Source: an uncultured bacterium
GTDB taxonomy: Bacteria; Acidobacteriota; Thermoanaerobaculia; Multivoradales; J023
DNA length: 33,192 nt
Reading direction: 5' to 3'
Assembly: GCA_937948815.1 (NCBI GenBank)
Contig: CALFAM010000229.1
Coordinates: 1-33,192, forward strand
In this document: piece by piece, positions 14,670 through 23,082 of the stretch
Position numbering within the stretch: the stretch's first letter is position 1
How the letters are laid out: every line of letters starts with the position of its first letter
Program-made: the position numbers and the translations under genes
The notes under the pieces: generated by a model
The model's database searches: none
Told to the model about the DNA's origin: nothing
The model's input: only the letters and a program-made list of their open reading frames with translations

Positions 14670-17496
14670 CGCCTCGCGGTCTCGCGCCTGGTGGGTGGCT
14701 CGGTGGCTCGTTTGGGGAGCCTGTGTGCTGCACATGGTGGCCGGCGATGCGCTGGCCTCTCGTGGGCCAGCCGTCAACGAGTCCATACGCATCGACCGCA
14801 TCGAGCTGCGGGTCGATGCGGCGATTCGCCATACCCTCGACTGGGACGAGCTGCTGACGATCGGGCCGGGTGATTGGCTGACCGAGGATGCCGTGCGGCA
14901 GGCGCTCTCCAATCTGCATGCCACCGGCCAGATCTCGGATGCGGCCTTGTTCGTCGAGGACGGCGCCCTGGTGGTCGCGGTCTGGGGTCATACCTGGATC
15001 GACGCGGTCCAGGTTTCCGGTGCGCCCGCGGGGCTGGCGCGTGACATACGACGCGCGCTGCTCGGCCACAAGGGGCAGCGCTGGACAGTGGAGCATGATG
15101 CGCGTGTCGAGGCGCAGGTGGCTCGGCTGCTCCGGGAGCGTGGCTTCCGCCAGGCACGGACCGAAGTCACCTTCGAGGCGCTCGCCGCGGGCAGCGTCGC
15201 CTTGGTCTGCGCGGTCGAGATTGGCGACCGATACGGCATTGGATCGATCGCTTTCACCGGAATGACCGGGGCCTTCGCGGAGACCACCTTGCGTGCCGCG
15301 CTCGCGCTCGACGAGCTGGCCTATTTCGACCAGGAGCGGGTAGGCGATGCTCCGGAGCGTCTTCGCCAGCGCCTCGTCGAGCTCGGACATCTGGCCGCGC
15401 GGGTCGGAGAGGCCACCCTCATCGACGACGGTGCCGCCCAGGCGGTCCACCTGGCGTTCGAGATCGATGTCGGGCCTCCCATGTGGGTCGAAGTGGTCGG
15501 TGCTTCCGAGAAAGCGCTGGCGCGGCACGGGTTGCTGCCCTTCGGCAGTGGCGAGCCGATCGACGATGGCCTCCTGCGCCAAACATGTGCCGGGATTCGT
15601 GAGCATCTTCAGGGACGCGGGCACTACCAGGCCCGCGCTCAGTGCGGCATGGAGCCGGCCGACGGAGACAGCACGCGCATCCTGATCGAGGTCGAGCCCG
15701 GCGACCGATACCAGATCGAAGCCCTCCTCTTCGAAGGCAATGCCTCCATTGCTGCGGAAACGCTGCGTCCGTTGTTGGCAACGTCCCGGGCCCGTGGCTG
15801 GCGTCGTCAGCCGGGGTATTTGATCGATTCCCGGCTGACGGCAGATCTCGACAACCTACGCTCGTACTACCTGCTGCAAGGCTTCGCCGATGTCGAAATC
15901 GGCCCCGCCCGGATCGAGTTGGGGGCCGGCAGGCTGACTGTGACCGTGCCGATCCACGAAGGCGCGCGTCGCCGCGTCGTCGACCTGACGGTCGTTGGTG
16001 CGGTGTCGTTGGATGCCGAGGACCTGCTCACCGGCTTGCCCCTTCGGGCTGGCGGTGGTCCCTTCCACCCGGCGCTGCTCGAAGAGAGCGTTTCGACCCT
16101 GCGTGCACGTTTCGAGAACGCCGGCCTGCCGGACGCGGTCATCGAACCGGTCCTGTCGTGGTCGGACGATGGCCTGTTGGTCGATGTGCGCTTCGAGGTC
16201 GACGAGGGGCGCTTCGCGGTCGTCGACCGGCTGGTCTTGCGGGGGCACCGCTTCACTCAGGATGCGGTCATCAAGCGGGCGATGGGACTCGAGCCATGGA
16301 CCCGGGTGAACCGTCGCCGCCTGCTCGAGGCAGAGCGCGACCTGCATCGCCTGGGAATCTTCTCTCGGGTCGATGTATCGCTGGCACCGCCCAACCGCGC
16401 GGGAGGCGAGCGGGATGTGGTCGCCCGGCTCGAAGAGGGCAAGCGATGGCGTCTCAGCTACGGTGTCAGCTACGACTCGGAAGACGGGGTCGGCGGCGTG
16501 CTGACTGCCACGCGCAACAACCTCGGCGGCCGGGGCAGCCGGCTGCGACTGGACCTGCGCGCGAATCGAGAGGATCAGCGTTTTCGCCTGATCTTCGAGC
16601 AGCCGCGTGTGACGCGCCTGGGCCTACCGCTGACCTATACCCTCTTCTTCGAGGACGAGGGGCGCGATGTCTTCGACATCACGGACCGTGGCTTGCAGAT
16701 CGCCGCGCGCAAGGAGATCGGAAGCCTCAGGCTGGGGCTGCTCTATGACTTTCGCATCGTCGACCTGGAGGAAGAGACGGCGCTTTTCGATCCGGACGAT
16801 CTGCGTCGTGGCGAAGTCGAAATTTCTAGCCTTTCGCCCAACCTCTACATTGATCGGCGCGATGATCCGGTCGAGCCGACACGAGGCTGGACCGATTTTC
16901 TGCAGGTGACATGGGCGTTCCCGCTGGCCTCGACGGAAGCTTCCTTCCTCAAGCTCTTCTGGCAGCACGCGCACATTTACGACTTGGGGCGCGCCGGTAC
17001 CCTGGCCACCAGCATCCGACTCGGATTGATCGATCCGATCGGTGACGGTGGCCTCGAGCCCGATCCTGCTGTTCCGGTTGGCCTCCCCAATGCGCTGATT
17101 CCCATTTCCGAACGGTTCTTCGCGGGCGGGCGCACATCCCATCGGGCATTCGAGCGTGATCGCCTCGGGGTGCCCGGAGAGACGCTCCTGGTCACGGATT
17201 CGGCGTCGCCGGATGGTAGGCCGTTGGCAATTGGTGGCAATGCATTGGCCTTGTGGAATCTCGACTACCGATTCCCGATCGCTGGGCCGGTGGGCGGTAT
17301 CCTGTTCGTGGACCTGGGCAATGTCTGGGCCGACTGGAAGGACATCGAACTCGACGACTCGCGCCCGGGCGCCGGTTTGGGCGTTCGCTATCGCTCACCG
17401 ATCGGGCCTCTGCGGTTGGAGATCGGTTGGAATCTCGACCGACAGCCTGGAGAAGACAGTCCGGTGCTTTTTCTGAGCTTTGGCAACCCCTTCTAA
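14623..17496 (+). CDS. BamA/TamA-family outer-membrane assembly factor (Omp85) with multiple POTRA domains
   Basis: 957 residues from GTG 14623 (ATG 14635 is an alternative). A basic segment and hydrophobic stretch near residues 20-45, ending GDALAS, form a Sec signal. Several POTRA-like modules fill about 50-600; recognisable ones include YQIEALLFEGNASIAAETL, RVVDLTVVGAVSLDAEDLL and FAVVDRLVLRGHRFTQDAV. The C-terminal 16-strand barrel domain starts near 610 (YGVSYDSEDGVGG) and ends with phenylalanine, as outer-membrane proteins usually do. With TamB upstream it is best called TamA-like, although the number of POTRAs exceeds the three of enterobacterial TamA. The conserved L6 loop motif, usually VRGF/Y, reads HRAF after RFFAGGRTS near residue 830. 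Confidence 0.88.
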   Translation: MTIAMPPMRAGKRASSASRSRAWWVARWLVWGACVLHMVAGDALASRGPAVNESIRIDRIELRVDAAIRHTLDWDELLTIGPGDWLTEDAVRQALSNLHATGQISDAALFVEDGALVVAVWGHTWIDAVQVSGAPAGLARDIRRALLGHKGQRWTVEHDARVEAQVARLLRERGFRQARTEVTFEALAAGSVALVCAVEIGDRYGIGSIAFTGMTGAFAETTLRAALALDELAYFDQERVGDAPERLRQRLVELGHLAARVGEATLIDDGAAQAVHLAFEIDVGPPMWVEVVGASEKALARHGLLPFGSGEPIDDGLLRQTCAGIREHLQGRGHYQARAQCGMEPADGDSTRILIEVEPGDRYQIEALLFEGNASIAAETLRPLLATSRARGWRRQPGYLIDSRLTADLDNLRSYYLLQGFADVEIGPARIELGAGRLTVTVPIHEGARRRVVDLTVVGAVSLDAEDLLTGLPLRAGGGPFHPALLEESVSTLRARFENAGLPDAVIEPVLSWSDDGLLVDVRFEVDEGRFAVVDRLVLRGHRFTQDAVIKRAMGLEPWTRVNRRRLLEAERDLHRLGIFSRVDVSLAPPNRAGGERDVVARLEEGKRWRLSYGVSYDSEDGVGGVLTATRNNLGGRGSRLRLDLRANREDQRFRLIFEQPRVTRLGLPLTYTLFFEDEGRDVFDITDRGLQIAARKEIGSLRLGLLYDFRIVDLEEETALFDPDDLRRGEVEISSLSPNLYIDRRDDPVEPTRGWTDFLQVTWAFPLASTEASFLKLFWQHAHIYDLGRAGTLATSIRLGLIDPIGDGGLEPDPAVPVGLPNALIPISERFFAGGRTSHRAFERDRLGVPGETLLVTDSASPDGRPLAIGGNALALWNLDYRFPIAGPVGGILFVDLGNVWADWKDIELDDSRPGAGLGVRYRSPIGPLRLEIGWNLDRQPGEDSPVLFLSFGNPF

Positions 17497-17524
17497 TGCG
17501 ACGTGCTTCGCTCGATCTCTTTTG

Positions 17525-17530
17525 AAAGGA
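17525..17530 (+). promoter_or_regulatory. Ribosome-binding site fixing the yjbQ start
   Basis: AAAGGA lies nine bases before the ATG at 17540. It rejects the longer reading frame from 17480, which would overlap the end of the Omp85 gene and add a non-conserved N-terminus. Confidence 0.6.
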
Positions 17531-17539
17531 CCCAACGTC

Positions 17540-17950
17540 ATGCCGGTTGAGGAGCTGATCATCCGAACCCCCGGAGCTGGGCTTCATGAAATCACCGCCG
17601 AGGTCGCGCGTGCGGTCGAAGCCTCGGCCGTTCAGGATGGGCTGTGCACGGTGTTCATTCGCCACACCTCTGCCAGCCTGGTGGTTCAAGAGAATGCAGA
17701 TCCCAGTGCGCGGCACGATCTCGATGCCTTCTTCAGGCGCCTGGTACCCGAGAATGATCCGCATTTCACCCATACCAGCGAAGGGCCGGACGATATGCCC
17801 GCTCACATCAAGGCGGCCCTGACAGCCACATCGATCGGGATTCCGGTAATTGGCGGCCGGCTTGTCCTCGGTACGTGGCAGGGGATTTACCTTTTCGAGC
17901 ATCGCGCACGTCAGCATCGGCGTAGGGTCGTGGTGCACGTAGTGGGATAG
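17540..17950 (+). CDS. yjbQ: YjbQ-family (UPF0047) secondary thiamine-phosphate synthase-type protein
   Basis: 136 residues, a normal length for the family. Signature segments are CTVFIRHTSASLVVQENADP (about 35-54), with the conserved His-Thr-Ser and Glu-Asn, HTSEGPDDMPAHIK (about 76-89), and the C-terminal LGTWQGIYLFEHR. Members have weak thiamine-phosphate synthase activity, and their true role is debated. It starts 43 bases after the Omp85 gene in the same direction and could be co-transcribed with it. Confidence 0.92.
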   Translation: MPVEELIIRTPGAGLHEITAEVARAVEASAVQDGLCTVFIRHTSASLVVQENADPSARHDLDAFFRRLVPENDPHFTHTSEGPDDMPAHIKAALTATSIGIPVIGGRLVLGTWQGIYLFEHRARQHRRRVVVHVVG

Positions 17951-18135
17951 CGCGCAGCGCAAGCAGTGGTGGTCGTGAGGTCGTAGGGATGCTCGGTGCT
18001 GCACCTCTCGTGAGCGCGGCCCAAGGAGAAACAGCAGTGCGATGTCGAAACGGCCAGAACGAACGAAGCGCTGCTGGCGTATGAAGAGTAGAGCCGGTCA
18101 TCCGGGGGCGAACGGCGTGGGTCGTTCTGGGCGAT

Positions 18136-18148
18136 GTGACACCGTCAC
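18136..18148. promoter_or_regulatory. Short inverted repeat upstream of the ECF sigma gene
   Basis: GTGAC-ACC-GTCAC, 77 bases before the sigma-factor ATG, in a 274-base interval that otherwise holds no convincing gene. It is short enough to be chance. Confidence 0.2.
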
Positions 18149-18224
18149 GATGCGGCGTGGGAAGATCGGTGGGAGAACAGTCTGAAGTGAATCTCCGCGT
18201 GCTCTCGATCGTAGGAGGAACGAT

Positions 18225-18869
18225 ATGAGGAGTTCCGGGAAGCAGGCGAGCGGGGGGGAGTCGCTGGCGAGCACCACAGAGGTCACCGCCTTGCTCGCGC
18301 GCTGGCAAGGCGGCGACAATGAGGCCGCCGATCAAGTCTTTCAGCTCACCTACGACGAGTTGCATCGGATCGCAGTCGGACATTTTCGGCGCGAGCGTCC
18401 AGACCACACCTTGCAGGCCACCGCCGTCGTGCACGAGGCCTACATGTCGTTGATCGAGCGCAACGGCGTACGGCTGGAAAGCCGTGCCCACTTCATGGGC
18501 TTCATGGCCTGTGTCATGCGTCGTGTTCTGATCGACCACGCGCGCGGACACGGCCGTCAGCGTCGCGGCGGCCACCTGCGTAAGGTGACGCTGGAAGAGA
18601 CGCGCGGTCTGGCGAAGAAGAGCCCGCCGGACATGGTCGAGCTCGACGACGCATTGCAGGCGCTTTCACGAATCGATCAGCGGAAGGCGAGGCTGGTCGA
18701 AATGCGATTCTTCGGCGGGCTCACCTTTGAAGAAGTTGCCGAGGTTTTGACCGTGTCTCGGGCCACTGCGGTGCGCGAGTGGCAGCGCGCACGTGCCTGG
18801 CTCTTCCGCGAGTTGGACCGAAGCGCCGAGCAGGCCGTGCACGGACACGAGGCACACAGTGAAGCCTGA
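18225..18869 (+). CDS. ECF-type RNA polymerase sigma factor (TIGR02999-like)
   Basis: 214 residues; AGGAGG at 18213-18218 is six bases before the ATG. Region 2 covers about 15-110 and includes YDELHRIAVGHFRRERPDHT, the subfamily hallmark ATAVVHEAYMSL and VMRRVLIDHARGHGRQRRGG. Region 4 follows with MRFFGGLTFEEVAEVLTVSR, a helix-turn-helix expected to read the -35 element. This subfamily usually lacks an anti-sigma factor and is found beside Ser/Thr kinases. Here the kinase gene overlaps by 11 bases, so phosphorylation of the sigma factor or a common pathway is plausible. Confidence 0.92.
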   Translation: MRSSGKQASGGESLASTTEVTALLARWQGGDNEAADQVFQLTYDELHRIAVGHFRRERPDHTLQATAVVHEAYMSLIERNGVRLESRAHFMGFMACVMRRVLIDHARGHGRQRRGGHLRKVTLEETRGLAKKSPPDMVELDDALQALSRIDQRKARLVEMRFFGGLTFEEVAEVLTVSRATAVREWQRARAWLFRELDRSAEQAVHGHEAHSEA

Positions 18870-21600
18870 CCGCTGGCAAGAGATCGATCGGGTCTTCGAG
18901 TCGGTTTTGGCGATGCCACCCGAGGAACGCGCCGCACGCTTGGACGAGCTCTGCGCGGACGATGCGGACATGCGCCGTGAGGTCGAGGAGCTACTCGATG
19001 CCGAGCGGGCTTCCGCCAGCTTCTTGAGCACGTCTCTCGGCGACGTTGCCGTGGCGGATGCCCTCGGTGCCGATGCCACCTATGAAGCTGGCCATCGAAT
19101 CGGCCCCTACGAGCTTCTGCGACCGGTCGGCCAGGGCGGTATGAGCACGGTCTATCTGGCGACGCGGGCAGATGGCCACTACCAGCGTACGGTGGCCATC
19201 AAGCTGATCCGACGCGGCTTCGAGAGCGCGCAGATCCTGCACCGATTTCGGATGGAGCGTCAGATCCTGGCCGGACTCGAGCATCCCTCCATCGCGCGCC
19301 TCTACGACGGCGGCACGACCGAGGATGGCTTCCCGTTCTTGGTCATGGAGTACATCGAAGGGCTGCCCTTGGACCGCTTTTGCGACGAGCACGAGCGATC
19401 GATCGACGAGCGCCTGGCACTCTTCCGTGACGTCTGCTTGGCGGTCGATCACGCGCATCGAAACCTCTTGGTCCATCGCGATCTCAAACCGAGCAACATC
19501 CTGGTCACCGAGGCGGGTGAGGTCAAGCTGCTGGACTTCGGGATCGCGAAGCTGTTGGCGGAGCAAGCACCGAGCGTGGGCGAAGCGTCGCCCCACGGTG
19601 CTGCAGCGACCGGTCGGCCGGCGACGGGCGATCCAGGCATCACGGCCCTCGGAGCGATTGATGCCCGCGATCTGGTCGCCGCGGAAACCCAGCCAGGGCC
19701 CGCCATGCGCGACTCGCGGCAAGCCGCCGACGCGGCCTGGCTCGAGGTTGCTGCCGATACCGCGACGGGCGTTCGGCCGATGACGCCCGGCTATGCCAGC
19801 CCGGAGCAGGTGCGTGGCGAGACGGTGACGCCGGCGAGCGATCTCTACGCCCTCGGTGTCGTGCTCTACCAGCTTCTCGCCGGTGTCAGTCCGTACGGTG
19901 TGGGCACGCGTTCCCAACAGGACCTCGAGCAGGCGATTGTCGAAGAGCGTGTGCCGGCACCGAGCGAATCGCTGGATGGTGGCGACGCTGCGGAAGCCCG
20001 AGCCGTGGCGGCTGCCCGTGGCAGCAAGCCCGGTACGCTGCGCAAGCGGCTTCACGGAGAGCTCGACGCCATCACCCTCAAGGCGCTGGAGAAAGATCCG
20101 GCCGACCGCTACAGCTCGGCCCTTGCCCTGGCTGACGACTTGGCTCACCATCGAGACCGCAAGCCGGTGTCGGCCGTGCCGTCGACCGCGGGCTACCGTT
20201 TTCGCCGTTTCGTGCAACGCAACGCCCTGGCCGTATCGGCCGGAACGGTCGTGGTTTCGTTGCTCGTTGCCCTGACCGCGGTCACCCTGTTGCAAGCCGC
20301 GCGGGTGACCCGGGAGCGCAATCTGGCGCAAGCAGAGCGCGAACGTGCGCAAGAGGAACGCGAGCGCGCGCAAGGCGTCTCGGACTTTCTGCTCGGCATC
20401 TTCGCCAAGGCGGATCCCGATGCATCCCGTGGCGAGGACCTTACCGTGCGCGCGGTCCTGGACGAAAGCAGCGAATCGCTCGCCGACCTTGCCGATCAGC
20501 CTGAGCGGCAGGCCCTCTACTCCTTTACCATCGCGGGTATCTATCGCAGCCTGGGTGAGCTCAGCCGAGCGCTGGAGCTCTACGAGCAAGCCGCCGAGCT
20601 GCGCTTGGAGCTGTTCGGGGAAGACCACATGGATGTCGCCGAAGTCTTCGACGAGCTGGCGGTGACACACCAAAGGCAGGGCAACTATGACGCTGCCGAG
20701 CCACCGATGCGTCGCGCCTTTGCGATTCGCGAGCGCTTGCTCGGTCGTGACAACAACGAGCTCTTGCCCTCACTCAACAATCTCGGGTTGTTGCTCTACC
20801 GGATGGGCAACTATGAGCAGGCGAACATCTTGCTCGAAGAGACGGCGCGGCGGGTAGAGGAAGGCGAAGGGTTCTACGCGACGCCGACCGCGATTACCCG
20901 CAGCAACTACGCTCTATCCCTGCACGAGACGGGGGACTACGAAGCAGCCGAGAAGCTCTATCGCGAGGCCTTGGCGATCAACATCGAGCTCCATGGTGAA
21001 GAGCACTCGCACGTCAGCATCTCGTTGCACAACCTGGCCTCCTTGCTTGCCGACAACGGTCAGCTCGAGGAGGCCGAAGACGCGGCTCGCCGTGCCTTGG
21101 CCATGCGACAGAAGCTCCTCGGCGAGGAGCATCCCCGCATCGTCGCGACCATGACCGGTCTTGCAGAGATCTTGTTTCAGCAAGAACGCCACGAAGAGGC
21201 GCGTCCGCTTTTCGTGCGTGCTGTCGACATTGGGCGTAAGGCTTTGGGCGACGAGAACTGGCGTGTTGGAAATGCCTTGACCGGTTGGGCGCGGCTGCTG
21301 CTTGCCACGGACGAAACCGAAGCGGCCGTGCCGATGCTCGAGGAGGCGCTGGCCATCTATCGCGCCAAGCTTCCCGAAGGGCACATTCGCACGGCCTACG
21401 CCGAAGCCGTCCTCGGAGGCTGCCTGAGCGAGCTAGCGCGCACAGAAGAAGCCGAGCCCTTGCTGCTGCGCGCGTACCCGGCATTGCGGGATCGCCTGAC
21501 CGATCGTGAACCGATGACCCGTGATGCCCGTGCGCTGTTGGTGGCACACTTCGAACGCACGGGGCAGCCCGAGCGCGCCACGCCCTATCGCGCGCCCTGA
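18859..21600 (+). CDS. Ser/Thr protein kinase with transmembrane helix and C-terminal TPR repeats
   Basis: 913 residues from GTG 18859, chosen because GAGG lies six bases upstream and the start overlaps the sigma gene in the usual coupled way. Kinase domain, about 83-430: glycine loop VGQGGMSTVYLA (90-101), catalytic lysine K115 in VAIKLIRR, HRDLKPSNIL (206-215), DFG (226-228), YASPEQ (312-317) and SDLYALGVVLYQLL. The DFG-to-SPE distance is about 88 residues, much longer than usual, because of an Ala/Gly-rich insert. One transmembrane helix lies at about 457-479, followed by a charged Glu/Arg-rich coil and about eight 42-residue kinesin-light-chain-type TPRs to the C-terminus. The kinase would face the cytoplasm and the TPRs the periplasm. 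Probable partner or regulator of the upstream ECF sigma factor. Confidence 0.93.
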   Translation: MKPDRWQEIDRVFESVLAMPPEERAARLDELCADDADMRREVEELLDAERASASFLSTSLGDVAVADALGADATYEAGHRIGPYELLRPVGQGGMSTVYLATRADGHYQRTVAIKLIRRGFESAQILHRFRMERQILAGLEHPSIARLYDGGTTEDGFPFLVMEYIEGLPLDRFCDEHERSIDERLALFRDVCLAVDHAHRNLLVHRDLKPSNILVTEAGEVKLLDFGIAKLLAEQAPSVGEASPHGAAATGRPATGDPGITALGAIDARDLVAAETQPGPAMRDSRQAADAAWLEVAADTATGVRPMTPGYASPEQVRGETVTPASDLYALGVVLYQLLAGVSPYGVGTRSQQDLEQAIVEERVPAPSESLDGGDAAEARAVAAARGSKPGTLRKRLHGELDAITLKALEKDPADRYSSALALADDLAHHRDRKPVSAVPSTAGYRFRRFVQRNALAVSAGTVVVSLLVALTAVTLLQAARVTRERNLAQAERERAQEERERAQGVSDFLLGIFAKADPDASRGEDLTVRAVLDESSESLADLADQPERQALYSFTIAGIYRSLGELSRALELYEQAAELRLELFGEDHMDVAEVFDELAVTHQRQGNYDAAEPPMRRAFAIRERLLGRDNNELLPSLNNLGLLLYRMGNYEQANILLEETARRVEEGEGFYATPTAITRSNYALSLHETGDYEAAEKLYREALAINIELHGEEHSHVSISLHNLASLLADNGQLEEAEDAARRALAMRQKLLGEEHPRIVATMTGLAEILFQQERHEEARPLFVRAVDIGRKALGDENWRVGNALTGWARLLLATDETEAAVPMLEEALAIYRAKLPEGHIRTAYAEAVLGGCLSELARTEEAEPLLLRAYPALRDRLTDREPMTRDARALLVAHFERTGQPERATPYRAP

Positions 21601-21611
21601 CGGCGGCGTGC
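21590..21611. terminator. Possible hairpin between convergent kinase and MBOAT genes
   Basis: GCGCGCC (21590-21596) can pair with GGCGTGC (21605-21611), with one wobble, and the kinase stop codon lies in the loop. Only 20 bases separate the two convergent genes. No T-tract is present, so this is a weak call. Confidence 0.25.
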
Positions 21612-21620
21612 GCGGATCGG

Positions 21621-23078
21621 TCAGAACTGGAAGTAGATGAACGGGGCTGCGCGCAAGGGGAGAAAGCCCAGTGCCAGCGCCACGGCGGCACCGTAGCTCG
21701 TCGCGAAGACAGGCGCTGGCGCGCGGTTTTCGATCCACGTGCCGAGTCGGGTGAGCGCGCGCCGGCTGCTGAGCCAGTGAACCGCGGCCAGACCGGCTAC
21801 GAGCACGAGCAGGCTCGGCGCCAGTGTCCACTCCCCGGGTGACTCGAAGAGGACGAATCCGCGAAGGATGACGTAGGCGTCTTCGAAACTCTGGGCACGG
21901 AAGAAGATCCAGGCGCAGCAAACGAAGTAGAAGGTCGATGCCGTCGCGAGGACGCGGCGGCCGTGCCGCATGAGGCTCCGTCCCCACGGCGCCGGCTGTG
22001 ACCGTTCCCGCTCTGGCCGCACCGAACGCCGCCGCGCCATCCACTGGGCGGTCGATCGGTGCACGACCAGCCCCAAGCCGTGCAAGCCGCCCCAGGCGAC
22101 AAACGTCCACGCCGCGCCGTGCCAAAGGCCGCCGAGCAGCATGGTGAGCAAGAGATTTCGAGCGGTTTTCCAGGCCGTGCCACGGCTGCCACCGAGCGGA
22201 ATGTACAGGTAGTCCCGGAGCCAGGAAGAGAGGCTGATGTGCCAGCGACGCCAGAAGTCGGCAAGGTTGACGGCCAGATAGGGGAAATCGAAATTCTTGC
22301 CGAGGTCGTAGCCGAGCAAGCCGGCGCAGGCGATGGCCATGTCTGTGTAGCCCGAGAAGTCGCAGTAAATCTGGACGGCGTAGAGAAGCACCGCGATCCA
22401 GATCGCCGTTGCGGTGTACAGCGTGGGCTCGCTGAATACATCGTCCACGTGGATGGCAATGGCGTCGGCAATGCAAGCCTTCTTGATGAAGCCGCCGAGC
22501 AAGCGCTTCAGGTTGCGGCGCACCGGCACGTCTCGCCAGCGTGGTCGATGCTGGAGCTGCGGAAGGAAGTGCGCGGCGCGCACGATCGGCCCGGCCACGA
22601 GCTGAGGGAAAAAGCTCACGAAGAGCGCGAAGTCGGCGAACCGACGGATCGGCATGAGCTTTCGCCGATAGACATCGATCGTGTAGCTCATCGTTTGGAA
22701 CGTGAAGAAGCTGATGCCGACGGGCAGAATGATCTGGAGTGTGCCGGTCTCGATGCCGAGCGGCTCGATCAATCTCGTGGCTGACGCCAGGAAGAAGTCG
22801 AAATACTTGAAGACGCCGAGCATGCCGAGATTGACGCCCACGCTCAGCCACATCCAACCCTTGCCCCCTCGATCACTGGCGTGGATTCGCAGGCCAGCCA
22901 GGTAGTCGATCGAGGTCGAAAAAAGGATCAGTGAGAGAAAGCGCCAGTCCCAAGCCGCGTAGAAGACATAGCTGGCCGCCAGCAGGAGCAGCTTGCGCTG
23001 GCGATTGCTCCGTGCAGCCCAGACGGAGGCCAAGACCGTGACGAAGAAGAGGGCGAAGATCGGCTGGGTAAAGAGCAT
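21621..23078 (-). CDS. MBOAT-family membrane O-acyltransferase (AlgI-like)
   Basis: 485 residues with around ten hydrophobic segments. AlgI/DltB-type signatures: QIYCDFSGYTDMAIACAG (236-253), NLADFWRRWHISLSSW (271-286) followed by LRDYLYIPLGGSRG, and LLGGLWHGAAWTFVAWGG (314-331). H320 is the equivalent of the invariant catalytic histidine; H280 is the second conserved one. Such proteins pass acyl groups, usually acetyl, across the inner membrane to an extracellular glycan or teichoic-acid-like acceptor. The gene starts four bases after the SGNH-like gene, so the two form one unit, as algI does with algJ/algX-type partners. The glycan is unknown, since no polysaccharide synthesis genes are in view. 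Confidence 0.9.
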   Translation of the reverse strand: MLFTQPIFALFFVTVLASVWAARSNRQRKLLLLAASYVFYAAWDWRFLSLILFSTSIDYLAGLRIHASDRGGKGWMWLSVGVNLGMLGVFKYFDFFLASATRLIEPLGIETGTLQIILPVGISFFTFQTMSYTIDVYRRKLMPIRRFADFALFVSFFPQLVAGPIVRAAHFLPQLQHRPRWRDVPVRRNLKRLLGGFIKKACIADAIAIHVDDVFSEPTLYTATAIWIAVLLYAVQIYCDFSGYTDMAIACAGLLGYDLGKNFDFPYLAVNLADFWRRWHISLSSWLRDYLYIPLGGSRGTAWKTARNLLLTMLLGGLWHGAAWTFVAWGGLHGLGLVVHRSTAQWMARRRSVRPERERSQPAPWGRSLMRHGRRVLATASTFYFVCCAWIFFRAQSFEDAYVILRGFVLFESPGEWTLAPSLLVLVAGLAAVHWLSSRRALTRLGTWIENRAPAPVFATSYGAAVALALGFLPLRAAPFIYFQF

Positions 23079-23082
23079 GAGG

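Noticed and set aside
12927..14924. A 665-codon minus-strand frame opposite tamB
   Set aside because: Antisense to the conserved TamB C-terminal domain, with low-complexity Gln/Arg/Pro composition.
18042..18185. 47-codon ORF (MSKRPERTKRCW...) between yjbQ and the sigma gene
   Set aside because: Ribosome-binding site too far (13 bases), product almost entirely Arg/Gly, third-position GC not gene-like.
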